The position numbers and the translations under genes were made by a program. 64,000 nucleotides of DNA from an uncultured Polaribacter sp. (GTDB lineage Bacteria > Bacteroidota > Bacteroidia > Flavobacteriales > Flavobacteriaceae). Shown in pieces: positions 27,191 through 35,349 of the stretch. A model generated the notes under the pieces. The model did no database searches. It saw only the letters and a list, made by a program, of their open reading frames with translations, and was not told the DNA's origin. Each line of letters begins with the position of its first letter. Position 1 is the stretch's first letter. The stretch lies in NCBI GenBank assembly GCA_943788045.1, contig CALSOT010000006.1, forward strand, positions 682,001 through 746,000. The letters are read 5' to 3'.

Positions 27191-28096
27191 ATGAATAAAC
27201 CGACGTTAGTGATTCTGGCAGCCGGAATGGGTAGTAGATATGGAGGGTTAAAGCAAATGGATACCTTTACTAAAGAAGGAGATACAATTATAGATTTTTC
27301 GTTGTATGACGCAATTCAGGCTGGTTTTGGTAAAGTAGTTTTTGTTATTAGAAAAACTTTTGAAAAAGATTTTAAAGCAATCTTTGATAAAAAGCTAGAG
27401 GACAAAGTTGAGGTGGATTATGTGTTCCAAGAAGTAGATAAAGTACCAGAAAAATACATAAGTTCAGAAAGAGTAAAACCTTGGGGAACCGGTCATGCAC
27501 TTTTAATGACAAAAAATATTGTAAAAGAAAATTTTGCCATTATTAATGCAGATGATTTTTACAGCAAGCAAGCTTTTTATGTGATGGCAGAGCATCTAAA
27601 AAATACAGATAAAAATAGCTGTAATTTTAGTATGGTAGCTTATTCTCTAAAAAATACAGTTTCTGATAATGGATATGTTTCTAGAGGAGAATGCACATTA
27701 GATGAAAATGGTTACTTAACAGATGTTACAGAAAGAGTAAGAATTGAAAAAATTGATGGAATTCTTAAAAGTGAGAATAATGATGGAGAGATGTCTCCAA
27801 TAGATGAAAACACAACTGTTTCTATGAATTTTTGGGGATTTACTCCTAAATGTTTTGAATTTGGAGAAAAACTATTCCTGGATTTTTTAAAAGAGAATAA
27901 AGAAAATCTTAAAGCTGAATTTTATCTACCATTAATTGTAAATAAAATGTTACAGAACAAAAAAGCGTCTGTAAAAGTGTTAGAATCAGATTCAAAATGG
28001 TTTGGCGTAACTTATAGTGGTGATAAGGAAAAAGCCCAAAATGAAATTAAAAGATTAAAAGAAAACGGAGTTTATCCCAAAAAATTATGGAATTAA
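27191..28096 (+). CDS. sugar-phosphate nucleotidyltransferase (NDP-sugar pyrophosphorylase)
   Basis: 301 residues. The N-terminus LVILAAGMGSRYGGLKQM is the nucleotidyltransferase signature GxGxRxxxxxxK, and AIINADDFYSKQAF holds the metal-binding aspartates. No left-handed helix acyltransferase domain follows, so it is a simple pyrophosphorylase. The kinase gene starts 1 nt after its stop, so the pair probably phosphorylates an N-acetylhexosamine at C1 and activates it to UDP-sugar. A possible -7 TAGATTTG at 27085-27092 lies about 100 nt upstream, with no clear -33. First gene of the rightward amino-sugar operon. Confidence 0.85.
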   Translation: MNKPTLVILAAGMGSRYGGLKQMDTFTKEGDTIIDFSLYDAIQAGFGKVVFVIRKTFEKDFKAIFDKKLEDKVEVDYVFQEVDKVPEKYISSERVKPWGTGHALLMTKNIVKENFAIINADDFYSKQAFYVMAEHLKNTDKNSCNFSMVAYSLKNTVSDNGYVSRGECTLDENGYLTDVTERVRIEKIDGILKSENNDGEMSPIDENTTVSMNFWGFTPKCFEFGEKLFLDFLKENKENLKAEFYLPLIVNKMLQNKKASVKVLESDSKWFGVTYSGDKEKAQNEIKRLKENGVYPKKLWN

Positions 28097-28097
28097 T

Positions 28098-29168
28098 ATG
28101 AAAGCCAGTTCGTTAAAAAACATTTTCAATGAGTTTGATCATAAATGCAATTACATCGGTCATTCCGAGTTAAATTCTGGACATATTAATGACACTTTTT
28201 TGGTAAATACCGAAGAAGACAAAAGCTACATTGTTCAAAGAATTAATCATACTATTTTTAAAGATGTACCGGGTTTAGTGAATAACAAAGTACTCACAAG
28301 TAAACATTTAAAAAGTAAATTTTCAAATATTCCTGACGAAGAGTTAAGTCAAAAAGTTTTAAGTTTTGTGAAAGTCCAAAATTCTAGTTCTTATTACTTA
28401 AAGAAGGATGGAAATTATTGGAACGTAATGGTTTTTATAAACAATAGCATAACCCATGAAATTGTAAAAGATAAAGAAATCGCTTACGAAGGAGGTAAAT
28501 TGCTAGGTGAATTTTTAAATGGTACATCAGATTTTGATAGTAGTCAATTAATTGATGTAATTCCTAATTTTCATGACATGTCTTTTCGTTTTAAACAATA
28601 TGCATCCGCATTACAAAGCGCATCTAAAGAACGATTGTTTAAAGCAGCGAAATACACAAAATTAGTGGCAAGTTTAAAGGAAGAGATGCATATTCTTCAA
28701 GAATTAAAAGAAAGTGGAGAAATACCTACTAGAGTAACTCATAATGATACTAAAATATCAAATTCTCTTTTTGATAAAAACAATAAAGGTATTTGTATGA
28801 TAGATACAGATACCGTTATGCCAGGCATTATTCATTACGATTTTGGAGATGCTATAAGAACCATCTGTAATACAGCCGCAGAAGATGAGAAAGACCTTTC
28901 TAAAGTTGAATTTAATTTAGATTATTACAAGGCTTATGAAAAAGGATTTTTAGAAAAAACAAAAGATACCTTGTCGGAAATTGGATTAAAACACCTGCCG
29001 CTAGCCGCAAAAACAATGATTTTTATAATGGCACTTCGTTTTTTAACTGATTATTTAAATAATGATATCTATTATAAAACGAATTATTCAGAACACAATT
29101 TAGACAGAGCAAAAAATCAATTTAAGCTGATAAAGAGTTTTACTAATCAAATAAATAAAAATAAATAA
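28098..29168 (+). CDS. APH-fold N-acetylhexosamine 1-kinase (NahK-like)
   Basis: 356 residues of the aminoglycoside phosphotransferase fold. The catalytic loop is VTHNDTKISNSLFD (H-N-D-x-K-x-x-N) and the metal-binding site is MIDTDTVMPG, followed by HYDFGDAIRTICNTAAEDE, a run close to bifidobacterial NahK. NahK makes GlcNAc-1-P or GalNAc-1-P from the free sugar. The gene lies 1 nt after the nucleotidyltransferase and 2 nt before the transporter, so it is tightly coupled. The substrate (GlcNAc most likely) is inferred from context. Confidence 0.82.
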   Translation: MKASSLKNIFNEFDHKCNYIGHSELNSGHINDTFLVNTEEDKSYIVQRINHTIFKDVPGLVNNKVLTSKHLKSKFSNIPDEELSQKVLSFVKVQNSSSYYLKKDGNYWNVMVFINNSITHEIVKDKEIAYEGGKLLGEFLNGTSDFDSSQLIDVIPNFHDMSFRFKQYASALQSASKERLFKAAKYTKLVASLKEEMHILQELKESGEIPTRVTHNDTKISNSLFDKNNKGICMIDTDTVMPGIIHYDFGDAIRTICNTAAEDEKDLSKVEFNLDYYKAYEKGFLEKTKDTLSEIGLKHLPLAAKTMIFIMALRFLTDYLNNDIYYKTNYSEHNLDRAKNQFKLIKSFTNQINKNK

Positions 29169-29170
29169 CA

Positions 29171-30478
29171 ATGCAACAAAGAAACAACACTACAGCAATT
29201 ATAATTATTGCAAGTTTATTCTTCATTTTTGGTTTTGTAACCTGGATTAATGGAGCATTAATTCCATTTATGAAAACTATTAATGAATTAACAGATGCAC
29301 AATCTTATCTTGTTGCATCTGCTTCATACATTTCTTTTGTAGTTATGGCTTTACCGGCCTCTTATATTTTAAATAAAATTGGCTACAAAAAAGGAATGTC
29401 TTTAGGTTTAATAATCATGGCAATTGGTGCTTTGGTATTTATCCCAGCAGCAGAAGCGAGAACCTATTGGGTATTCTTAACGGGTATATTTATTCAAGGA
29501 GTTGGAATGACAATTCTTCAAACAGCAGCAAACCCATATATCACAATATTAGGTCCTATAGAAAGTGGAGCAAAGCGTATTGCAATTATGGGAATAGCAA
29601 ACAAGACTGCAGGAGCTTTGGGTTCTTTAATTTTTGGAGCTCTTTTATTATCTGGTATAGATGAAACAAAGGAAAAATTAGCAGGTGCTAATATTGCAGA
29701 TAAAAATATGCTTTTAGATACAATGGCCGATAGCGTTTTTATGCCTTATGTTGTAATGGCTGTTGTTTTATTTATATTAGGAATCTTAATCAGAAAAGCG
29801 CCTTTACCTCATGTTGAAGCAGAGGAAACAGAGGCATTAGAAGATGGTAAAACTGCTAAAACAAGTATTTTCCAATTTCCAAATTTATGGCTTGGAGTAT
29901 TAGCACTTTTTGTTTACGTTGGTGCAGAGGTAATAGCAGGAGATACGATTATCGCCTACGGAATTTCTCTCGGTTTTACTGGTGAAGAAGCAAAGTATTT
30001 TACAACATATACTTTACTTGCAATGGTTGCAACTTATGCCTTAGGAGTTTTCTTAATACCAAAGTATATAAAGCAAAAAACTGCTTTAATAGCAAGTGCT
30101 ATTTTAGGAATTATATTTAGTTTTTGCATTCTAAATACTACTGGTTATGCATCTGTATTATTTGTAGCTGCATTAGGTATCGCTAATGCTTTGGTTTGGC
30201 CAGCAATTTGGCCATTGACTTTGGAAGGCTTAGGGAAATTTACAAAAACAGGTTCTGCGCTTTTAATTATGGCAATTTCTGGTGGGGCTATTATACCTCC
30301 TTTGTATGGTAGAATTGTAGATGCTAGTAAGCATGACTTAATAAATACTGGTATGCAAGAAGCAGATGCTATGGCAACAGCTTCTACAACTAGTTATTGG
30401 ATTTTAATCCCATGTTACGCAATGATTCTGTTTTTTGCAATTTGGGGGCATAAAATTAAAAATTGGAGTAAAAAATAA
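29171..30478 (+). CDS. sugar MFS transporter of the FucP/GluP/NagP type
   Basis: 435 residues with 12 predicted transmembrane segments. FVTWINGALIPFMKTINELT near the start and QTAANPYITILGP in helix 4 are hallmarks of the fucose/glucose-galactose/GlcNAc proton symporter family; GGAIIPPLYGRIVD is in helix 10-11. In Bacteroidota such transporters next to nagB commonly carry N-acetylglucosamine. It begins 2 nt after the kinase stop and 31 nt before the NagB fusion, so one transcript is likely. Confidence 0.9.
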   Translation: MQQRNNTTAIIIIASLFFIFGFVTWINGALIPFMKTINELTDAQSYLVASASYISFVVMALPASYILNKIGYKKGMSLGLIIMAIGALVFIPAAEARTYWVFLTGIFIQGVGMTILQTAANPYITILGPIESGAKRIAIMGIANKTAGALGSLIFGALLLSGIDETKEKLAGANIADKNMLLDTMADSVFMPYVVMAVVLFILGILIRKAPLPHVEAEETEALEDGKTAKTSIFQFPNLWLGVLALFVYVGAEVIAGDTIIAYGISLGFTGEEAKYFTTYTLLAMVATYALGVFLIPKYIKQKTALIASAILGIIFSFCILNTTGYASVLFVAALGIANALVWPAIWPLTLEGLGKFTKTGSALLIMAISGGAIIPPLYGRIVDASKHDLINTGMQEADAMATASTTSYWILIPCYAMILFFAIWGHKIKNWSKK

Positions 30479-30509
30479 TACTAAAATTTAAGTAAGCAAA
30501 TAATATATT

Positions 30510-32438
30510 ATGTTAAAAAGTATCATAGATAAAGCAACTAGTTTCGAAAAAAGATTCGAAAATATTGGAACCGTAGTTTATCAAGATTCTACTTCAGCTT
30601 CAAATGCCATTGCATCAGAAATTGCAAGCCTTATAAAAGTAAAACAATCTCAAAAGCAACCTTGTATTTTAGGATTAGCTACAGGATCTTCTCCAAAAGG
30701 ATTGTATGCGGAGTTAGTGCGTCTTCACAAAGAAGAAGGCTTAAGTTTTAAAAATGTAGTTTCATTTAATTTAGATGAATACTACCCAATGGAGCCCGAT
30801 TCTGTAAATAGTTATGTGCGTTTTATGCAAGAACAATTGTTTAATCACATTGATATTTTACCAGAAAATTGCTACGTTCCAGACGGTACTTTATCAAAAA
30901 GAGAAATTAAAGATTATTGTGATCAATACGAATCAAAAATTGAAGCATTAGGTGGTATAGATTTACAAATTTTAGGGATTGGAGGAAATGGCCATATTGG
31001 TTTTAACGAATCTGGATCACTTCAGAATTCAAAAACAAGATTGGTTGCTTTAGATCATATAACAAGGGTAGCTGCAAGTGGAGATTTTTCCGGTTTAGAT
31101 AATACGCCAAGAACAGCAATAACACTGGGAGTTAAAAAAATAATGGAAGCGAAAAGAGTCATATTAATGGCTTGGGGAGAAAGTAAATCTAACATTATAA
31201 AGGCTTCTGTAGAAGATGGAGTAACTAGTTTAGTGCCCGCTTCTTATTTACAAGAACACAGAAATGCAACTTTTATTCTAGATAAAGCAGCCTCTTCTAA
31301 ATTAACAAGGATTAATACGCCTTGGTTAGTAGAGAAAATTATTTGGACAGACAAGTTAATAAGAAAAGCAGTGTTAAGTTTAGCGTTAGACCTAAAAAAA
31401 CCAATCTTAATGCTAACAGATGCCGACTATATAGAGAACGGTATGAGTGATTTATTAGCAGATTCTGGGCCAGCTTATGATATTAATATCAAAATATTTA
31501 ATAAACTACAGAATACTATTACAGGTTGGCCAGGTGGAAAACCAAATGCTGAGGATGGTAAAAGACCTGAGAGAGCTGAACCTGCAAAAAAACGTGTATT
31601 AATTTTTAGTCCACATCCTGATGATGATATCATAAGTATGGGAGGAACTTTTAAAAGATTACACGAACAAGGTCATGAAGTGCATATTGGTTACCAAACT
31701 TCGGGTAATATTGCTGTTGCAGATGATGAAGCTTTGCGTTTTGCGAGTTTTGTGGTAGATTATAACGAAAAATTTGGCATCAATAATACTGACGCAATTG
31801 ATATTTATAAAAAAGCAGCTAATTTTTTAAAGAATAAAAAATCCAGTGAAATAGACACTGAAGAAGTAAGATATATCAAAGGATTGATTCGAAAAGGTGA
31901 AGCAAGATCAACGTGTCATTTTGTGGGTTTACCAGATGCACAAATCCATTTTATGAATCTACCATTTTACGAAACGGGTGCAATAAAAAAGAATCCGATT
32001 GGAGTTGGAGATGTAAAGATTACTACAGATTTAATTGAAAAAGTAAAGCCACATCAAATTTATGCAGCAGGTGATTTAGCAGATCCTCATGGAACACATA
32101 AAGTGTGTTTGGATGCTGTTTTTGCTGCTGTAAAAGAATTAAAACCTAAGAAATTTATGAAAGATTGTTGGGTTTGGTTGTATAGAGGTGCATGGCAAGA
32201 ATGGGGAATTGACGAAATAGAAATGGCAGTTCCAATGGGGCCAGATCAGGTTTTAGAAAAAAGAAAAGGAATTTTTAAGCATCAATCTCAAAAAGACGGA
32301 GTCGTTTTTCAGGGCACAGATAGCAGAGAGTTTTGGCAACGTGCAGAAGATAGAAATTGTGAAACAGCAGAGTTGTATGATCAGTTAGGTTTATCTCATT
32401 ATGCTGCTATGGAAGCTTTTGTTAGGTGGCATTATTAA
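30510..32438 (+). CDS. nagB: glucosamine-6-phosphate deaminase fused to a PIG-L/LmbE deacetylase domain
   Basis: 642 residues. The NagB half (about 1-280) contains LGLATGSSPKGLYAELVRLH, the deaminase signature ILGIGGNGHIGFNESGS and AITLGVKKIMEAKRVILM. The second half (about 365-620) is a PIG-L/LmbE deacetylase with zinc motif FSPHPDDDIISMGGTF and the distal ligand site DPHGTHKVCLDAV. Two steps of GlcNAc-6-P use (deacetylation, then deamination to fructose-6-P) may be in one chain; no separate nagA is present here. Similar long NagB proteins are known in Bacteroidota. Last gene of the operon, closed by the hairpin at 32441-32481. Confidence 0.9.
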   Translation: MLKSIIDKATSFEKRFENIGTVVYQDSTSASNAIASEIASLIKVKQSQKQPCILGLATGSSPKGLYAELVRLHKEEGLSFKNVVSFNLDEYYPMEPDSVNSYVRFMQEQLFNHIDILPENCYVPDGTLSKREIKDYCDQYESKIEALGGIDLQILGIGGNGHIGFNESGSLQNSKTRLVALDHITRVAASGDFSGLDNTPRTAITLGVKKIMEAKRVILMAWGESKSNIIKASVEDGVTSLVPASYLQEHRNATFILDKAASSKLTRINTPWLVEKIIWTDKLIRKAVLSLALDLKKPILMLTDADYIENGMSDLLADSGPAYDINIKIFNKLQNTITGWPGGKPNAEDGKRPERAEPAKKRVLIFSPHPDDDIISMGGTFKRLHEQGHEVHIGYQTSGNIAVADDEALRFASFVVDYNEKFGINNTDAIDIYKKAANFLKNKKSSEIDTEEVRYIKGLIRKGEARSTCHFVGLPDAQIHFMNLPFYETGAIKKNPIGVGDVKITTDLIEKVKPHQIYAAGDLADPHGTHKVCLDAVFAAVKELKPKKFMKDCWVWLYRGAWQEWGIDEIEMAVPMGPDQVLEKRKGIFKHQSQKDGVVFQGTDSREFWQRAEDRNCETAELYDQLGLSHYAAMEAFVRWHY

Positions 32439-32440
32439 AG

Positions 32441-32481
32441 TCATAAAAAAAGCCTTCCAATTAGGAAGGCTTTTTTTATGA
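32441..32481. terminator. terminator after the amino-sugar operon
   Basis: An 18-bp perfect stem with a 5-nt loop (AATTA), core AGCCTTCC / GGAAGGCT, flanked by A7 and T7 tracts. It ends the nagB transcript and can also end the minus-strand leucine-rich-repeat gene if that reads through. Confidence 0.9.
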
Positions 32482-32535
32482 TTACCGTAGTTACTTTTTT
32501 AAAGAATTATTTTAGTAAAAAATAATGAGTTGACA

Positions 32536-33912
32536 TTAATTCTTTATTAATTTCGTTATTCCAGTTTTGTTATCAGAATAAACCTTAACAATATAAACGC
32601 CAGACGACAGATTAGAGATGTTAATTTTATTGTTTGTGTTTTTAACTTTTAAGACTTCTTTACCAAATACATTATAAATAGAAATAGCACTAATTGTAGC
32701 TAAGGATTTAATGTTAATAGTATTATTTGAAGGGTTCGGATGTAAATCAAAATCTATTTGATTAAATTTAGCGACACTTAATGTACAATCTGAACTAAAC
32801 GACTGTGTTGAATCAACATTGAAGTTGCCCTGATTTAATGAGTCATTTGCCCATGTAGATGTTGAGTAATCAACATCATCTACAGTTATGCAAGTTAGAT
32901 TTTCATTTCCTGATGAATGAAAGTATTCAATTTTTGTGTTTTGCTCATTTTTTATGTTTAAACTAGAAATATTACAATTTCCAAAATCAACAATGGTCAA
33001 TTTTGTATGGTTTTGTAGGTCATAATCACCCTCTAGAGTATAGCAATCATAAAGATCTAAATAATTAAGTTCTATATTCTTTGATAAATCAAGAGAAGTT
33101 AGTTTTTTGTTGTTACCAAGTTCTAATTTTTCTAACATTATGTTTTTGGATAGATCTAAATTTTTAAGTTTTGCTCTAACATAAGAATAGTCCGCAGGCA
33201 GTAACTCCATATTTAATTCAATAAGTTTAGTGTTATTGGATAAATCTATAGAAGTTAATTCATTTTCAGATAAGCTAATTTTTTCAAGATCTAAATTAGA
33301 TGATATATCTAATGATGTTAATTCCCACAGGTCATCTCCAATAAACTCTTTTAATTTTATGTTGTTTGATAGGTTGATAGATGATATTTCAAACCCTGTC
33401 AAGTTTAGGTAAACTAAATCAGGTAAATCGGCAAGAAAACTCAGATTTTGTATGTCAAAGTTGTAATCTAAATTTAAATATGTGATTAGTGGGTTGTTTT
33501 CCAGATTAATACTAGTTATCTCACAATTGCTAAAATCTACATGCGTTAATTTTGTGTTTTCTGATAGATTAACAGTGCTTATTGAATTTAAGGCAAAATT
33601 TAAGTAGGTTAAATTTTTAAGTGCACTTAAATCTAGATTACTTGGTATATCAAACCCTATAAATTCAGCTTCTAGTTTTTCTAAGGCTAGGAAGTTTTCA
33701 ATTCCAGTTAAATCATTTATATCTAGGTCGGTTATGTTTAATTCTGTAACAGTATTAATATTGCTAGTTAAAACTAAACCATCATTGGCAACACCGTTCC
33801 CCATAGAGTTTGCTTCTAAGTGTTTTTCAAATTCTACATCAGGTACAGAAGTTGTTTGCCCGTAACTATGAAGTGTAAGTGATAATAAAGTAAAAAGTAA
33901 TATTTTTTTCAT
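32536..33912 (-). CDS. secreted leucine-rich repeat protein with type IX secretion sorting domain
   Basis: 458 residues. A signal peptide (MKKILLFTLLSLTLHSYGQ) is followed by about a dozen irregular leucine-rich repeats (about 60-345) of the form L-x-x-L-D-L-S-x-N, such as LKNLDLSKNIMLEKLELGNN. The C-terminal type A sorting domain (about 385-458: HPNPSNNTINIKS, ISIYNVFGKEVLKV, LSSGVYIVKVYSD) directs export through the PorSS/T9SS. Likely a surface adhesion or recognition protein. It stands alone, between the amino-sugar operon and a gene-poor stretch. A 6-bp-armed palindrome (TTGTTT/AAACAA) sits just upstream at about 33926-33938. Confidence 0.9.
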   Translation of the reverse strand: MKKILLFTLLSLTLHSYGQTTSVPDVEFEKHLEANSMGNGVANDGLVLTSNINTVTELNITDLDINDLTGIENFLALEKLEAEFIGFDIPSNLDLSALKNLTYLNFALNSISTVNLSENTKLTHVDFSNCEITSINLENNPLITYLNLDYNFDIQNLSFLADLPDLVYLNLTGFEISSINLSNNIKLKEFIGDDLWELTSLDISSNLDLEKISLSENELTSIDLSNNTKLIELNMELLPADYSYVRAKLKNLDLSKNIMLEKLELGNNKKLTSLDLSKNIELNYLDLYDCYTLEGDYDLQNHTKLTIVDFGNCNISSLNIKNEQNTKIEYFHSSGNENLTCITVDDVDYSTSTWANDSLNQGNFNVDSTQSFSSDCTLSVAKFNQIDFDLHPNPSNNTINIKSLATISAISIYNVFGKEVLKVKNTNNKINISNLSSGVYIVKVYSDNKTGITKLIKN

Positions 33913-34385
33913 TTTAAAATAATTAAGTAGTTGTTTTAAACAAACTTACTGATAATATACATTTTCAAATACTCTATATTTAACGAAAAGTTAGCTTAAT
34001 TAGAACAGGTAGTTATTTAGATGAAATATTATAGTACAAATCTTACGGTTCAAGTCTGAGACCTATTATTTCGTCTATACCTGTGTATAGATAATAAAGA
34101 ACTTTGAATACTCTTAAATAGCTTTAAATAAATTAAACGATCAACAAAACACTATGTTTTTTCTTGTAAAAGGTAGTTATATTTCAGAAGGTATTTCATA
34201 ATTGCATAAATAAGAAAAGCCTTACTAAAATTAATTAGTAAGGCGGTCCCCTTTAATAATAAGTAACCATTTGGTTAGGTTTACTATTACGACAAATGTA
34301 ATGTATTTATTTTAATAATTGACCATAAAAAAACTGAAGATCAAGTTTAATCTTCAGTTTTTTAATTTTAGGAAGTATTTGATAA

Positions 34386-34532
34386 GAAAAAAATATTTTG
34401 TTTGGGATCACAAATTTACAACTGCTTCAAAAAGTTAGAAAAGAAGTTGCAATAACCAAAATCAAGAAATACCAGGAGGAATCGATTAAAATTAATGAGC
34501 ATTTAAATAATGTTGATAAAAGGAATAATTAA
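34386..34532 (+). pseudogene. possible gene remnant (C-terminal coding fragment)
   Basis: An open frame without ATG reads LQLLQKVRKEVAITKIKKYQ and continues EESIKINEHLNNVDKRNN to a TAA at 34530-34532. The charged, helix-like composition and codon use look like real protein sequence rather than noise, but nothing upstream continues it (stop at 34383). It may be the tail of a decayed gene. Family not recognised. Confidence 0.2.
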
Positions 34533-34678
34533 ATTTTTAAAATTGGAGAATACATGGGGAAGTGAAATTATATACAATCAGTAATTTAGAGGCATTTTCT
34601 AAAGGTATATGAAGAGAAACCCATCATTTTACACCATTTGCTACAGTTGTTATTTTACCACTATAATTTGAATTAAAA

Positions 34679-34703
34679 AACCTTGTCAAATTAAAGACAA
34701 GGT
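34679..34703 (-). terminator. terminator downstream of the 59-residue CDS
   Basis: A hairpin AACCTTGTC / GACAAGGTT with a 7-nt loop, followed on the minus strand by TTTTTT. It lies about 66 bp past the stop of the small minus-strand CDS. Confidence 0.75.
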
Positions 34704-34769
34704 TCTGTTTCTCAAACAAAGATAAATTCACTTATGACTAAGTTGTTATCTCTAGTATATATAGCTTTT

Positions 34770-34949
34770 TTATTTCTGTTCTATACTGTTAAAATAATTA
34801 GTTACTCGCCTACTTAATTTTTGATATCCGCCGTGTTCATGTTCTAATGCGGTGTTATTCTCTAAAAGGTAAAAACGCTTGTCAATCAACTCTAATGCTT
34901 TTTCTATATCAGGAGTCAATAATTGTTCTAAATTCGATTCTTTTGTCAT
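34770..34949 (-). CDS. 59-residue hypothetical protein
   Basis: A minus-strand frame from ATG 34949 to TAA 34770 encodes MTKESNLEQLLTPDIEKALE, LIDKRFYLLENNTALEHEHG and GYQKLSRRVTNYFNSIEQK. It is soluble, mostly helical and acidic in the first half and basic in the second, with no signal peptide. Codon use resembles neighbouring genes, and a good terminator follows at 34679-34703, which supports a real gene. I do not recognise the family. It lies between a gene-poor stretch and tRNA-Leu, a position typical of accessory genes. Confidence 0.55.
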   Translation of the reverse strand: MTKESNLEQLLTPDIEKALELIDKRFYLLENNTALEHEHGGYQKLSRRVTNYFNSIEQK

Positions 34950-35100
34950 AGTTATAATATTTCAATTTTTCCTAAATATACAAAATAATTAATCTATCTA
35001 AAATGTAATTACTTACAAGTTTAAATAAATATTAGTAATTTCTTGTTTTGATATATTAAATCAATGACGACTAAATGTTGACTAAAAAGCAAAAAAAAAC

Positions 35101-35135
35101 AACCTCAACACTTTGATTATAAAGGTGTTGAGGTT
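35101..35135 (-). terminator. terminator of tRNA-Leu
   Basis: An inverted repeat AACCTCAACAC / GTGTTGAGGTT with one bulged G and a short loop. On the minus strand it is followed by a run of nine T (plus-strand A-run 35092-35100 broken only by the last C). It begins 9 nt past the tRNA 3' end. Confidence 0.8.
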
Positions 35136-35143
35136 TTTTAATG

Positions 35144-35225
35144 TACTCAAGGTGGGAATCGAACCCACACTCCCGAAAGAACTGGATTTTGAATCCAGCG
35201 CGTCTACCAATTCCGCCACTTGAGC
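35144..35225 (-). tRNA. tRNA-Leu (anticodon CAA)
   Basis: 82 nt on the minus strand. The acceptor stem is GCTCAAG / CTTGAGT (one G-U pair), the D arm reads GCGGAATTGGTAGACGC, the anticodon stem CTGGA/TCCAG carries loop TTCAAAA with anticodon CAA, a class II variable arm follows, and the T arm is GTGGGTTCGATTCCCAC. CCA is not encoded. The tRNA decodes UUG. Promoter at 35276-35244; terminator at 35135-35101. Confidence 0.96.
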
Positions 35226-35243
35226 AAGTAGTAAACAAGAGTA

Positions 35244-35276
35244 CAAATGTATTAAATTATTTTATTTTAAAGTCAA
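35244..35276 (-). promoter_or_regulatory. promoter of tRNA-Leu
   Basis: On the minus strand, -33 TTG at 35276-35274 and -7 TACATTTG at 35251-35244, 22 nt apart, place the start site about 10 nt before the tRNA 5' end. Confidence 0.65.
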
Positions 35277-35349
35277 AAAATAAATCCGAAACTAAAAAAA
35301 TAATTTCTACTTTTGTTCATCAACAACAACACAACAAAAAAACTACTAA

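Larger units (their letters stand above)
33913..34769. other. gene-poor stretch with several hairpins
   Basis: No convincing gene in 857 bp. What can be seen: an inverted repeat GCCTTACTAA/TTAGTAAGGC (34219-34244) with a T-rich flank on its minus-strand side; a symmetric hairpin (34327-34363, ACTGAAGA/TCTTCAGT with A7 and T6 flanks) able to stop transcription both ways; a coding-like remnant at 34386-34532; and the terminator at 34679-34703. The rest is AT-rich and unremarkable. The hairpins suggest the stretch once held, or still holds, short transcription units. Confidence 0.5.

Noticed and set aside
34050..34075. T-arm-like GGTTCAAGTC that could be a tRNA fragment or attachment site
   Set aside because: The flanking bases do not pair as a T stem and no acceptor or anticodon arm is found around it.
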